Positions 36,890 to 46,565 are shown, numbered from the stretch's first letter. The stretch is DNA of 64,000 nucleotides from Fusibacter sp. 3D3 (GCF_001748365.1 NZ_BDHH01000001.1:243843-307842), one strand, 5' to 3'. Notes: generated by a model not told the origin, from the sequence alone. Made by a program: numbers and translations.

Positions 36890-38189
36890 ATCTTTCATCT
36901 CCATGGATCAATTTATACCACTGTTGCAATATTTTATCCGATTTGAATTCATTATAATACTGGTTAACCGAACCTTTATTAGACCCTAAAACCAATGGAC
37001 TAGCCTGCTCTAAAAGTCTTTTAACTTCGATATAATTGCCTTTTTTTATCTCTATGATACTCTCTAGAAACAAATGTGCATCTGCCCCCATACCAGAAAC
37101 AAACCAATTGTAAGGCAATTCACCCAAACTTATTTGAAAATTTTTAACGTCTTTTTTCTGTGTCATAGCCGTATTGCACGCATCATAAAAAGTCTTTTTA
37201 AACCGCTCTAATGTATACTTCTCAAGAACATATTCACGTGCATTTTTCCCAATTTGTATCCTAATTTCTGGATTCGCTTTCAGAAAGGAGATGACTTCTC
37301 CATATTCTTTTTCATTTGAAACCAAATAACCCGTTCTTCCATTTTCTACAATATATTTCTCTGTTAACTGATTTTTTAGAACTGGAATTACTTCCATGGC
37401 CATTGCTTCTAATACTGCATTTTCCGTAGTTGCTGTATGTTTTCCCATTAATGGGTATCCCAAAATGTCCATTTTTGCGATCATTAACTTAGGATCTTCT
37501 TGATAGCCTGTCATTATTACTTTTTCTAATAATGACAGACTATCAAGATTTTTAATCAACTTCTCTTTATCAGGACCATCACCAACAATAAGAAATTTTA
37601 CATCCTCATCTGGAACACTATTGCAAAATTCAGCAAAATTTCCACTCATTTTAGAGAAATCTAACACGCCTAAATAGCCGATAGTAAATATTTCTTGCTG
37701 TTCCTTTTTACAATCACTAAACGCCTCTAACCCAGGGCAGCCACTTACTACCGAAACTCCAATTTTCAGCTTGTCTTTAACCTTTCTGTAAGCTTCGCTA
37801 TTTAAAGAGGCTTCTGACGTGTATATAATTTTTGTAGCCTCCTGTAACAGGCCTTCATTTAGCGCTGGTACTGTCAAATTAGAAATATGACTCCAAATAA
37901 CTAATCGCATTGGAATGTTGGGTAAATTAAATAAGAATTCTGACGTCTTAGGATGATGCCACCAATGAACTAAAACAATATCACTATATTTGATTTCTTC
38001 AATCAAAATTTCAAGATCATAATTCATGAAAGTACAGATGTTATCAATAATCGAGAGTATATGTTCTCGTCTGATGGGTTCTTCTAATAATAATACCCTG
38101 TGAGAATTTCTTGTATCATGAGTAACCAATTTAGAAATAACGTTGCCAACACCGCCACCCATATGTGGTGTAACATGTAATATTTTCAC
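36879..38189 (-). CDS. GT4-like (GT-B fold) glycosyltransferase
   Basis: The 436-residue protein begins VKILHVTPHMGGGVGNVISKL, the N-terminal glycine-rich loop of GT4 enzymes, and has the nucleotide-sugar side IVGDGPDKEKLIKNLDSL, VIMTGYQEDP and the acidic ENAVLEAMAMEVIPVL (E-x7-E type). It would transfer a sugar from a nucleotide donor. The start codon is GTG with GGGAGG upstream. The C-terminal 80 residues are not typical of the family and may bind the acceptor. It has no membrane anchor, so it probably acts in the cytoplasm on flagellin. Confidence 0.87.
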   Translation of the reverse strand: MKILHVTPHMGGGVGNVISKLVTHDTRNSHRVLLLEEPIRREHILSIIDNICTFMNYDLEILIEEIKYSDIVLVHWWHHPKTSEFLFNLPNIPMRLVIWSHISNLTVPALNEGLLQEATKIIYTSEASLNSEAYRKVKDKLKIGVSVVSGCPGLEAFSDCKKEQQEIFTIGYLGVLDFSKMSGNFAEFCNSVPDEDVKFLIVGDGPDKEKLIKNLDSLSLLEKVIMTGYQEDPKLMIAKMDILGYPLMGKHTATTENAVLEAMAMEVIPVLKNQLTEKYIVENGRTGYLVSNEKEYGEVISFLKANPEIRIQIGKNAREYVLEKYTLERFKKTFYDACNTAMTQKKDVKNFQISLGELPYNWFVSGMGADAHLFLESIIEIKKGNYIEVKRLLEQASPLVLGSNKGSVNQYYNEFKSDKILQQWYKLIHGDERYDV

Positions 38190-38237
38190 AAGTCCTCCCG
38201 AATTTTTCTTTTTAACTTAATGATGATCTTCTAAAAA

Positions 38238-39353
38238 TTAAAATTCTAATATTGAGCAATAACAAACCGTCTCAGAATATAATGGTCCATGATGTCTTAT
38301 TGAAATATTGTATTCTGGAACAATCGATTTGATATACTCAGGAAGCACAAAAAAATCATCCCATTTATGATACAGTGAAAATGCTAAATTGGGTTTGTAT
38401 TTCTTGATAATTTCTGTCGCTCCTTTGAACATCTCCAATTCGAAGCCCTCAATATCAGCCTTTATAAAAGTTATTTTTTCTTCCACTGTACCAAAAAAAT
38501 CATCCAAAGAAATGATATCAACTATATTATTCTGAGTACTTTCAATGGATTCATCTGATATATAGGCATTGATTAAAGGCGTTTCACTATCAATATTCAA
38601 ATATGCTTTTTCTGTTTTTTCACCAACACCTGCCTTAACACAAATGATTTGATCTTCTAATAAAGCCCATTCTTTCTTGAGCCTATCTACTCTAAAATTT
38701 AAAGCTTCAAATTGTCTATCACCAGGTTCAAAGGCATATATTTTTTTAAAGCTACTTTTATTTCTTCTTTCAACAAGTTCCTGAATTGTATCTCCTACAA
38801 ATGCGCCACAGTCAATTATAATATCCTCCACATTCATAAATTTAAAACTTGGTATTGCATAATAAAAAGACTCTTCGAAGACTTCTGAGCTGTATTTATA
38901 AGATCCTTTTAACTTACCTAAAAGCATTGCAACAAATACATGTTTAGATTTTTCATCATATAAATAATTATCAAAAATAAATTTATACTTCTCTTTTGCC
39001 ATAATAATTGGAAATGCATCTGCAAATAGATGTCTTATCTTAAGTTTTTCTAATTGTTTCGAAATACTTTGATAATGCAGTAGTGGTGTGACTAAAATGA
39101 TTGGATCGTTAAGTAATTTTAATTCATTAGGTGAAATGCATTTAATTAAGCCAATTTTTTCACCATATTTATCAGCATCATTATCACAAAATGCCACAAC
39201 ATTTATTTTTTTTCTATTAAGCTCTTTCAAAGTAATCATTCCAGCATTTCCAGCTCCAAAAATAACAATATCGCAATTATCAAAATTACCATTCGGACCC
39301 AATTTGCACTCATTAATCGCACTCTCAACGTCACTCCAACAATAATTTTTCAT
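38238..39353 (-). CDS. FkbM-family methyltransferase with Rossmann-like N-terminus (2)
   Basis: The 371-residue protein has the shared module at about 27-110 (DIVIFGAGNAGMITLKELNR; AFCDNDADKYGEKI; CISPNELKLL) and then an FkbM domain (IIDCGAFVGDTIQELV; IYAFEPGDRQFEALNF; FIKADIEGFELEMFKGA). It has the same domain order as the gene at 31135. GAGGAAGTAGG precedes the ATG. O-methylation of a flagellar glycan is the simplest guess. Confidence 0.88.
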   Translation of the reverse strand: MKNYCWSDVESAINECKLGPNGNFDNCDIVIFGAGNAGMITLKELNRKKINVVAFCDNDADKYGEKIGLIKCISPNELKLLNDPIILVTPLLHYQSISKQLEKLKIRHLFADAFPIIMAKEKYKFIFDNYLYDEKSKHVFVAMLLGKLKGSYKYSSEVFEESFYYAIPSFKFMNVEDIIIDCGAFVGDTIQELVERRNKSSFKKIYAFEPGDRQFEALNFRVDRLKKEWALLEDQIICVKAGVGEKTEKAYLNIDSETPLINAYISDESIESTQNNIVDIISLDDFFGTVEEKITFIKADIEGFELEMFKGATEIIKKYKPNLAFSLYHKWDDFFVLPEYIKSIVPEYNISIRHHGPLYSETVCYCSILEF

Positions 39354-39455
39354 CTTCCTACTTCCTCCATTTTTAAAATTAATATTCTGTCGATATAATT
39401 AAAATTCTATCATACTTTATGTCTTTATTGATTTTACTTATCTCATTCTATTTTA

Positions 39456-41156
39456 TTATTTTGTCCAACTATATTCGAATCCCTTTAATAATTTTTCTAT
39501 ATTATATCCGCCTTGTTCTTTAACTAAGTATTGCATTGGAACACATATAAATCTAGTCATAAATTTCATAAAAAGAGTCTCAGCCTCATTATCTGTTATG
39601 GGATTATTGATATAATCACAGTACCCAACGAGACTATTCTTAAATGCAATATAATTATCATTAAATTTACCATTAACAACAGTGTCTTTTAATGTTTCAA
39701 CTGCAAATTCTCTTGTTACGCCTTTGTTTCTAATATTTAGATCCACATTTATTTTTCCAATTTTTCCTGTAGCAACATTCATTAAATAAATAAGATACTC
39801 TAGAAAAACATGATTCTTACACATAAACGCTTCATTCAATTCATAGTATTTTATTAACCTCTGATACTCTGAAGTGCGAAACACTTGATACATTATGGTT
39901 GCCGGGAAATCATCTAAATACGAGTTCGTCCTATCAAACGCTTTTGGAGATAATATTGAATTAAACTTATCATATTCCAACATAAAACCATATTCTTCTT
40001 TAAACGCAAAATTTTTCCCTTTTACAGAATAATAATCTAGATTTTTATTAAGAAATTCCAAAGATAAATACAATCCCTCTTCTGTATAATAATCATCATC
40101 TGGAGAAAAACAAAAAAACTCGGTATCAATTTTATCCATCGCAATCAAAATTTTTTCCGCGTAAGTAGTATCTATAGGCAAATGATAATATTTTAAATCA
40201 TGTGTCATTTCTAAATTCTTCAAAGAAAACTGATTTTTCTTAGCATTTTCATCACTACTTGAATCCAAGACTATAATTTTCGGATTCAGAGATTTAAATT
40301 GAATAATACTCTGAATTACTTTTTTAAAATTTTGAGGTCTATTTAATGTTACTGCAACAATAGTAAAGTTGTTATAGACCTTATTAAACACATTTAATTT
40401 TCGATTCTTCTTATTTATTTCCAATGCTCTTATCTTCAATTTTTCAAACTCAATTGTCTCGTCAATTATTACTTTTGGATACTTCAAATTTAAAAACTTC
40501 TTATGTTGCTCCTCTGCATTCAATACATATATCAAATCATATTGGTAATAATCAGCATATTCCATAATCTCATCAATACTTTGTATCATTATAAGTTTGC
40601 CCACACCAGTGCTATTAAAAATCTCATTTCTATATTTACCTGAGTTAGTCGCCAAATCCACACAAAGATTATACTTTTCTAGCTCTTTTGCCCATAAATA
40701 CAAATCATTTGTATATCCAAAATCGATCACTAAAATTCTGTCTATATAGGCCATCCAGTACTCTTCGTTTTCTTCTTTTTTCATACAACTTTTAAGCATT
40801 TGAATTGAATTTTTAGCGGAATCAACACACTGCGTCCTAAAATTACTGTTAAAGGCTTTTCTATACGCCGCTAAAGCTTCTATTAAATCCTCTTTTTCTT
40901 TCAATACATCCCCAAGGAGCATCAAAAAAGCATAATCATAAGGCATTTTACTTAAACCATATGCAATATAAAATAATGCTCTCTCGAAATTCTTTTGAAA
41001 TAAATTTATTTCGCCCAGATAATAACCGAAGTCTGTGTCCTCTATAGCTTTATAGGCATATTTTTCAGAAAGTTTACACGCCCTATCATGCTCTCCAAGT
41101 TCAATACTAATCCTAATCTTCTGTTTCAAAACTGAAATCATGCGATTATTATCCAT
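39456..41156 (-). CDS. TPR-containing glycosyltransferase
   Basis: The 566-residue protein has helical TPR-like repeats in the first 110 residues (FGYYLGEINLFQKNFERALF; FLMLLGDVLKEKEDLIEALA), a variable middle, and a GT-A domain from about residue 265 (FTIVAVTLNRPQNFKKVIQS) with the metal-binding acidic motif FSPDDDYY near 355. It resembles the TIGR00180-type glycosyltransferases. The repeats could hold the flagellin chain. It is very AT-rich, like its neighbours. Confidence 0.82.
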   Translation of the reverse strand: MDNNRMISVLKQKIRISIELGEHDRACKLSEKYAYKAIEDTDFGYYLGEINLFQKNFERALFYIAYGLSKMPYDYAFLMLLGDVLKEKEDLIEALAAYRKAFNSNFRTQCVDSAKNSIQMLKSCMKKEENEEYWMAYIDRILVIDFGYTNDLYLWAKELEKYNLCVDLATNSGKYRNEIFNSTGVGKLIMIQSIDEIMEYADYYQYDLIYVLNAEEQHKKFLNLKYPKVIIDETIEFEKLKIRALEINKKNRKLNVFNKVYNNFTIVAVTLNRPQNFKKVIQSIIQFKSLNPKIIVLDSSSDENAKKNQFSLKNLEMTHDLKYYHLPIDTTYAEKILIAMDKIDTEFFCFSPDDDYYTEEGLYLSLEFLNKNLDYYSVKGKNFAFKEEYGFMLEYDKFNSILSPKAFDRTNSYLDDFPATIMYQVFRTSEYQRLIKYYELNEAFMCKNHVFLEYLIYLMNVATGKIGKINVDLNIRNKGVTREFAVETLKDTVVNGKFNDNYIAFKNSLVGYCDYINNPITDNEAETLFMKFMTRFICVPMQYLVKEQGGYNIEKLLKGFEYSWTK

Positions 41157-41181
41157 ACGTTATATTTCTCCCTTTTCAATA

Positions 41182-43488
41182 TTAGACCTGGCGCTTTTTT
41201 ATTCCCAAATGATCTTCTTCAATAAATTTTTCAGCACACAAATTTGAGTCATAATTGCATTGATCTAAAAATTTATCAATCCATAGTTCTGATTTAAGCG
41301 ATTCTATATCAATATTATGATTATAAAGCTTAGAAAAATACTCCGCTAATGAAGCAAGATTCCCCACACCTAACACATCATAGATCATTTTTAGATACTC
41401 ATATATTGCATAACTTTCAGGATAATGGTGCAATCCCTCTAATAATATATATTTTGAATTATTAATCTCATTAAATTCAAAATATACTAGTGCCAACAGA
41501 AGATATATTTTCTCAGAATACACACTATATTCCAAAAGCTCTCTTTGAATATCATCAACTTTTTTCCATTCTTTTTTTTGTACAATTTGCTCTAAATCTT
41601 TGTGTACATCTTCAAGATTTCTAGTGCTCTCCAAGCCTTTAAGTAAATAAGAAATCACATCACTATTTGGCACCATAGAAATCAACTCTCTAACTTTTGA
41701 TACATATAATGACTTGCTAAACTTTAGTTTTTCGAGCGCCATATAGTAATATTTAAAGAAAATTTCATCTGCTAAAAAAAACTCATCATCTTCTTTTATA
41801 AATGATGGCATATATTTTTTGTTAAATTTAAATAATCCCAATTGAAGATACACTCCTATAAGCTCAGTATATTTCGGATCACTAATTAGTTTTTTTTGAA
41901 TAATGGGATATATCAATTTAATATAAACAGAAATAATTTTAAATGAAAGCGCCTCATATGAGTCCAAATTCAAAATCCTCATTGATACTTTTGATCCATA
42001 CGTAACATGCTTGTTTTGCATATACTCTATAAACCGATCTTGAACTCTGGTCTGTAAAGATAAAAATATATTAAATACGATATCATTCTCAAAATAATAG
42101 AAAAGGACATCTGCAAAATAGTCACCATTATTTTCAAAATCAAATTCTCTTAAAATTGTAAAATAAGCTTCATTTGAAATTGTTTTCATACGAATCTGAT
42201 ACAGCCAATTATAAGGCTTATTACCTTCTGCAAGTACACTACTTAGAACTTTATCTCTAGATTTGTTGTAATTTGATTCGATTTTCGCTTCCATAGTTAT
42301 TCTCAGTTGATCGGATCTTTCACAATATCTATCATATAGTTTTTTCACATTATCATATTTTTCTAATTTGATAGATATATCCATGATTTCATCTATAAAA
42401 TAGGCATCCTGCTTTTCTTCATCATATAAAACACATTGTTCTAACCCTTTTTCAAGCAGCTCATTTTTTAGGTATAAAATCCCCAAAAATTTTCTCGCAG
42501 TATACGCTTCATTATAACAGTAAGTCACCACGGCCGTATCTTTTAGAGATGATAAAGACCGTCCTAGCTGATATAACTCTAAGTATTTTTCAAAATAAGA
42601 GATGCTTTTCTGTTCGTTCCCCCGTTTCACATGAGCAAACCCAAGATAGAAATGCGTATCCAAGTATTCAGGGCTATAACTTACCAACTCTTCTTCAATC
42701 TCAATTACTTGATCAAAATGCTCAAGCATTATTTCATATTTCGCCAAAAACATTAATACAAATCTATTTTTATTAAAATCTGATCCCGTTGTTTTCACAA
42801 TATCATATGCTAATTTAATATACTTATAACCTTCTTCATATTTTTCATACATCAGCTGTGAAACTGCCATTTGATAATTAAAATAAATATTTTGCGGCTC
42901 TCTATTTAATTCCTTTTCCAACAATCTCGCTGTGCGCGAAAATTTTTTTTCCATCAAGCTCTTGTCATTTTTGATGTAACCATAATGCAGAATCGAATCT
43001 TTTAGTTCAATCATGGGCAGTTCATGGTGTAATTGATTATGAACTATCCCTTCATAATAAAGCTTGCTAAGATTTTTTTTACATAACCTCACTGCAGAAA
43101 ACGGTGCATAAATGCCTAGATTATCGCTATATTCCAAATTTTTAAGGACGACAGAGGCCGACTTGAAATCATTTTTCAAATCTGATGATAGAAATTTTTC
43201 GATTTCATTTGTGGTTTCAAATACCTCATCCCCATCAAGAATAAGAATCCAATCTCCTTTTGCATAGGAAAAAGAAATATTTCTCATCTCTGAAAAATTA
43301 TCATTCCACTCATGAAAATAGACCCGATCCGTATACTTTCTTGCAATTTCAACAGAGAGATCTTTTGACCCAGTATCAATAACAATAATTTCCATTTCTA
43401 TCTTAGCCCTTAAAGAATCCAAAGCTTTAAGGCAAGTATCCAAATATTTTTCTTCGTCTTTAATCATCATGCATACACTTAATAACAT
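41182..43488 (-). CDS. GT2 glycosyltransferase fused to TPR repeats
   Basis: The 768-residue protein starts MLLSVCMMIKDEEKYLDTC, a typical GT2 (SunT/TPR) N-terminus, with IVIDTGSKDLSVEIA and the DxD site WILILDGDEVFE (about 85-96). After about residue 220 it is all helical, with tetratricopeptide-like repeats (YLDTHFYLGFAHVKRGNEQK; IYLLLALVYFEFNEINNSKY). Enzymes of this kind glycosylate flagellin in clostridia, so it is the best candidate for the first sugar transfer. The frame opens at a TTG at 43539; I prefer the ATG at 43488 because homologous GT2 domains begin there. Confidence 0.86.
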   Translation of the reverse strand: MLLSVCMMIKDEEKYLDTCLKALDSLRAKIEMEIIVIDTGSKDLSVEIARKYTDRVYFHEWNDNFSEMRNISFSYAKGDWILILDGDEVFETTNEIEKFLSSDLKNDFKSASVVLKNLEYSDNLGIYAPFSAVRLCKKNLSKLYYEGIVHNQLHHELPMIELKDSILHYGYIKNDKSLMEKKFSRTARLLEKELNREPQNIYFNYQMAVSQLMYEKYEEGYKYIKLAYDIVKTTGSDFNKNRFVLMFLAKYEIMLEHFDQVIEIEEELVSYSPEYLDTHFYLGFAHVKRGNEQKSISYFEKYLELYQLGRSLSSLKDTAVVTYCYNEAYTARKFLGILYLKNELLEKGLEQCVLYDEEKQDAYFIDEIMDISIKLEKYDNVKKLYDRYCERSDQLRITMEAKIESNYNKSRDKVLSSVLAEGNKPYNWLYQIRMKTISNEAYFTILREFDFENNGDYFADVLFYYFENDIVFNIFLSLQTRVQDRFIEYMQNKHVTYGSKVSMRILNLDSYEALSFKIISVYIKLIYPIIQKKLISDPKYTELIGVYLQLGLFKFNKKYMPSFIKEDDEFFLADEIFFKYYYMALEKLKFSKSLYVSKVRELISMVPNSDVISYLLKGLESTRNLEDVHKDLEQIVQKKEWKKVDDIQRELLEYSVYSEKIYLLLALVYFEFNEINNSKYILLEGLHHYPESYAIYEYLKMIYDVLGVGNLASLAEYFSKLYNHNIDIESLKSELWIDKFLDQCNYDSNLCAEKFIEEDHLGIKKRQV

Positions 43489-43541
43489 GCGCGCCCACTT
43501 TCTCATTGCAATATAGTTTGAAAATTTATCTATAATCAAAG

Positions 43542-43672
43542 CGTCTACTCAGTCCGCTTCGCTACCTTCGTAACACTTGCACAATCCTATCGGATTGCAT
43601 TCAGTGGGCGTTTGGACTCCCACTGAATTAGGAATATGAACCCCCACTTTGAGAAGTGGGGGACATCTCCCA
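43542..43672. mobile_element. Possible IS200/IS605-type end remnant
   Basis: The gap between the island and hag has three successive hairpins: CAATCC/GGATTG (43582-43597), ATTCAGTGGG/CCCACTGAAT (43599-43608, 43619-43628) and CCCCCACTT/AAGTGGGGG (43641-43649, 43654-43662). Subterminal imperfect palindromes of this kind, ending in a CCCCCAC...GTGGGGG hairpin, resemble right ends of IS200/IS605 elements, which encode the guide-RNA scaffold. No tnpA or tnpB frame is present, so at most a remnant or a non-autonomous copy. Confidence 0.4.
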
Positions 43673-43743
43673 AGGGTTATAACAATAACATTTATACTCT
43701 CTTAATATTATCGGATTATTTTCAAATAAAATTAGCAAAAATG

Positions 43744-43769
43744 AAAAAAAAGAGGCCGAGGCCTCTTTT
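43744..43769 (-). terminator. Intrinsic terminator of flagellin
   Basis: AAAAGAGGCC/GGCCTCTTTT (43748-43757, 43760-43769) lies just after the hag stop codon, with a T-tract on the minus strand. Transcription of the island downstream must therefore either read through or use its own promoter. Confidence 0.85.
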
Positions 43770-43778
43770 AAAATTAAA

Positions 43779-46151
43779 TTATCTTAATAACTGTAACACG
43801 CCTTGAGGTGCTTGATTAGCTTGAGCAAGCATTGATTGAGCTGCTTGTTGTAAGATGTTGTTTTTACTGTATGTCATCATTTCTTTAGCCATGTCTACAT
43901 CTCTAATACGTGATTCAGAAGATTGTAAGTTTTCAGCAGAAGTATCTAAGTTTTTAATAGTATGTTCAAGTCTGTTTTGAACAGCACCAAGTTTAGATCT
44001 TTGCTCTGAAACTTTATTAATTGCATTGTTAATAGTTGTTAATGCTGATGCTGCAGATTCATGAGAAGTTACATCAAGAGCCGCCTCAACATCAATATCA
44101 TTTGAACCATTTGTTACAGAGTTTGTTTTTGTAAATCCAGTTTGACCCGCATTACCAGTGATACCAAGTGCTGCCGATCTCATATCTGCGATTTCTACAG
44201 ACATGGATTGACCTTCATTAGCACCAACTTGTAACTTAACGGTAAAGCCAGCACCACTTCCTGCTGATCCAACAACTTGTTGAACCTCACTTGAAGTACT
44301 CATTGCGATAGAGTCAATTCCAAGTTCCTTAAGTGGAGAATTTAAGCCTTCTTCAAGCACTAAGTTTTCACCTGTTTCAGAAACAAATTGAAGCTTATTA
44401 TCATCAGACAAACTTGCTGTTACTTTACCCGATAATCCAGCTGCTTGTAACGATGCATTTACGTCTTTGATAATATCCGCCATGGCACCATCTGCCACGT
44501 TTTTATCCGAAGAGTTTACTGCATAAGAAGCTGCATCTAACTTAACTTCTGTAAAACTACCTTCTCCAACTTTAATTTTGAAAGTTGAATTGGCCTCAAT
44601 TGAAAGTTTGCTAATCGCATCGCCAACATTTGTTGTATCAACATTAGCAGCATCTAATATTCCAAAATGATCTGAATCAGAGTCATAATTAAACTTCTGT
44701 TCAGATACAAATTTAATACCGCCGCCTTTATCATAACTTTCTAAAACATCATTAGCTTGAGCTTTAACAACATCCACACCAAACGTAGCATCAAGTTTAC
44801 TATTGATGTACTCAATCATGCCATCAGCATTATCAAAATTCTGACCATTCAGATCAATTGTTGCTGTTTTTACCGCACCGTCTATAGTTGTTGAAATAGA
44901 GAATGCTGCAGCAGCAGTAAAGTTAAATGCATCATTTTTCCCAGCTGTTAAGCCAACTTCAGCAACATCACCACTTAATGTGATATCTTGATAAGCTTTA
45001 TAAGATATTGTTGCGCCCGCAACAGTTACTTTAACAGCATTAACGCCTAGAGCTTGATCAATCTTACTTTGTAATGCCACGCCAAGTGCTGCAGTAGTTG
45101 CGTAGTCTTCATCAAGAACAATCTCTCTGTCATTAATTCTAAATGATGCAGAATTATCATCTGCAAAGTTTAGAGTCGCACCACTCACGCCTGTTGCTGC
45201 AAACGAAACCCCTGCAGAAGAAGCAGTAGCATAACCCATAGCAGTTCCCACTGTTGCTATAGCAAGTTTTGATTTATCAAGTGCTAAAGCAGCTTCATTC
45301 CCATACTTAGAAATGGTTGAAGATGCACCTGTTGCAGATGTTGTACCACCATTTGCTGATGTAAAAGTCAACACGTTAGCCGTATTGGGTTTGCCTACAT
45401 CAACACTAATATTTGCAGTATCGCCAGTGCCTTTAGTCGTAAAGCTTAAAGTAGATCCAACAATTTCAATATCAATGACATCTGATAATTTTGTATCACC
45501 AGCAGTGACATTTTCAAGCGCAGCCTTAATATCTTTAATTGTGCCATCAGTGCCCGAACCATCAATATCAGTCCAGTCTTTGCTTAAAGCATCATGCAAG
45601 TCAAATGTCGTGTCGCCAACAGTGATTTTTGCAAATGCGCCTTCCTTAGAAAGGTCTGTCGCAACGAAATCTATAGTACCACTTACAGAAGCTGTTGTTG
45701 CTTTCGTTAAATTTTGGCTATCAGCAGAATCCGTACCACCATTCAAAACTTTCTTAGCATTGAACTCAGTTGTATTACCAATTCTATTGATTTCTGAAGT
45801 CAACTGGTTTAATTCTGATTGAAGTGCATCACGGTCGATTTCTTCATTTGTACCATTTGCTGATTGTACTGCAAGTTCTCTCATTCTTTGTAAGATCGAG
45901 TGAGACTCGTTTAAAGCGCCCTCAGCAGTTTGGATTAAAGAAATACCATCTTGAGCATTACTTGAAGCTTGATCCAAGCCTCTGATCTGTGCTCTCATTT
46001 TTTCGGAGATAGAAAGACCAGCAGCGTCATCGCCAGCGCGGTTGATTCTATAACCAGAAGACAATCTTTCGATTGATTTTGCCCCAGCATTAGAGTTGAT
46101 GCCTAATTGTCTGTGGGTATTCATTGCCATCATATTATGATTAATTCTCAT
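43779..46151 (-). CDS. hag: Flagellin, large variant
   Basis: The 790-residue filament protein has conserved D0/D1 ends: [20 protein letters not shown] with [19 protein letters not shown] and [12 protein letters not shown] at the N-terminus, and [20 protein letters not shown] with [10 protein letters not shown] at the end. The middle 550 residues (about 140-690) are exposed D2/D3 sequence, rich in Ser, Thr, Ala and Gly, with about four IN-like repeats (near 173-245, 334-400, 415-500, 520-605). B. subtilis flagellin has about 300 residues. It is transcribed from a sigma-D promoter, and its leader carries CsrA sites. It is the expected target of the adjacent modification island. Confidence 0.98.
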   Translation of the reverse strand: MRINHNMMAMNTHRQLGINSNAGAKSIERLSSGYRINRAGDDAAGLSISEKMRAQIRGLDQASSNAQDGISLIQTAEGALNESHSILQRMRELAVQSANGTNEEIDRDALQSELNQLTSEINRIGNTTEFNAKKVLNGGTDSADSQNLTKATTASVSGTIDFVATDLSKEGAFAKITVGDTTFDLHDALSKDWTDIDGSGTDGTIKDIKAALENVTAGDTKLSDVIDIEIVGSTLSFTTKGTGDTANISVDVGKPNTANVLTFTSANGGTTSATGASSTISKYGNEAALALDKSKLAIATVGTAMGYATASSAGVSFAATGVSGATLNFADDNSASFRINDREIVLDEDYATTAALGVALQSKIDQALGVNAVKVTVAGATISYKAYQDITLSGDVAEVGLTAGKNDAFNFTAAAAFSISTTIDGAVKTATIDLNGQNFDNADGMIEYINSKLDATFGVDVVKAQANDVLESYDKGGGIKFVSEQKFNYDSDSDHFGILDAANVDTTNVGDAISKLSIEANSTFKIKVGEGSFTEVKLDAASYAVNSSDKNVADGAMADIIKDVNASLQAAGLSGKVTASLSDDNKLQFVSETGENLVLEEGLNSPLKELGIDSIAMSTSSEVQQVVGSAGSGAGFTVKLQVGANEGQSMSVEIADMRSAALGITGNAGQTGFTKTNSVTNGSNDIDVEAALDVTSHESAASALTTINNAINKVSEQRSKLGAVQNRLEHTIKNLDTSAENLQSSESRIRDVDMAKEMMTYSKNNILQQAAQSMLAQANQAPQGVLQLLR

Positions 46152-46154
46152 ATC

Positions 46155-46197
46155 AATTCCTCCTTGAAATTTTAAATGTCATTGGCATCCTTGCCAA
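46155..46197 (-). promoter_or_regulatory. Two CsrA-binding sites in the hag leader
   Basis: Read on the minus strand, site 1 (46182-46197) is a hairpin TTGGC-AAGGAT-GCCAA. Its loop gives CAAGGATG, matching the CsrA consensus with GGA in the loop. Site 2 (46159-46166) is CAAGGAGG, overlapping the ribosome binding site, and lies between AATT arms (46155-46158, 46168-46171). This is the two-site layout known for B. subtilis hag, where CsrA blocks translation and FliW frees it. Confidence 0.88.
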
Positions 46198-46259
46198 ATC
46201 AGTATTTTCAGCCTTTACGCTTCTGCCGGCCGTCAGAAACGTTCTTGCCTCTAATTGTA

Positions 46260-46286
46260 TTATCGGCGAAAATAGAAATTACTTAA
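46260..46286 (-). promoter_or_regulatory. Sigma-D promoter for hag
   Basis: On the minus strand GCCGATAA (46260-46267) is perfect; the -35 is TTAA (46283-46286) at a 15-base spacing, one base off TAAA. The leader is about 100 nt long. Confidence 0.88.
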
Positions 46287-46328
46287 CCTTATTATAGAAT
46301 ATTTTAGAATATTTTAAAAACTTTTTTT

Positions 46329-46565
46329 TTATTCTGCGGATTTATTCTTAATCAAATCACTTAAAGCTTTTAACTGAGCGGGTGCCTCTTTTGCCATTCT
46401 GTTTTCCGCTTGAATCTTTTCAAAGACTTCTTTTCGATAAATCTCCACCTCTTTAGGGGCTTCTATCCCCAATTTTACCTTGCCATCTTCCGATGAGATG
46501 ATTTTAATCTCAATATTGCCATTGATAATCAAGCTTTCATCCTTTTTCCTCGATAAAATCAACAT
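46329..46565 (-). CDS. csrA: Carbon storage regulator CsrA
   Basis: The 78-residue RNA-binding protein has the full CsrA beta-strand core (MLILSRKKDESLIINGNIEI; VKLGIEAPKEVEIYRKEVFEKI). It dimerises and binds GGA motifs in mRNA, here most likely the hag leader directly downstream. The start codon overlaps the fliW stop by one base. The C-terminal tail is slightly longer than the 61 residues of E. coli, as in other flagellar CsrA proteins that bind FliW. Confidence 0.97.
   Translation of the reverse strand: MLILSRKKDESLIINGNIEIKIISSEDGKVKLGIEAPKEVEIYRKEVFEKIQAENRMAKEAPAQLKALSDLIKNKSAE

Noticed and set aside
45313-45822. 169-residue open frame opposite hag
   Set aside because: It is a by-product of the repetitive Ala/Val/Thr codons of flagellin; no ribosome site and a low-complexity product.
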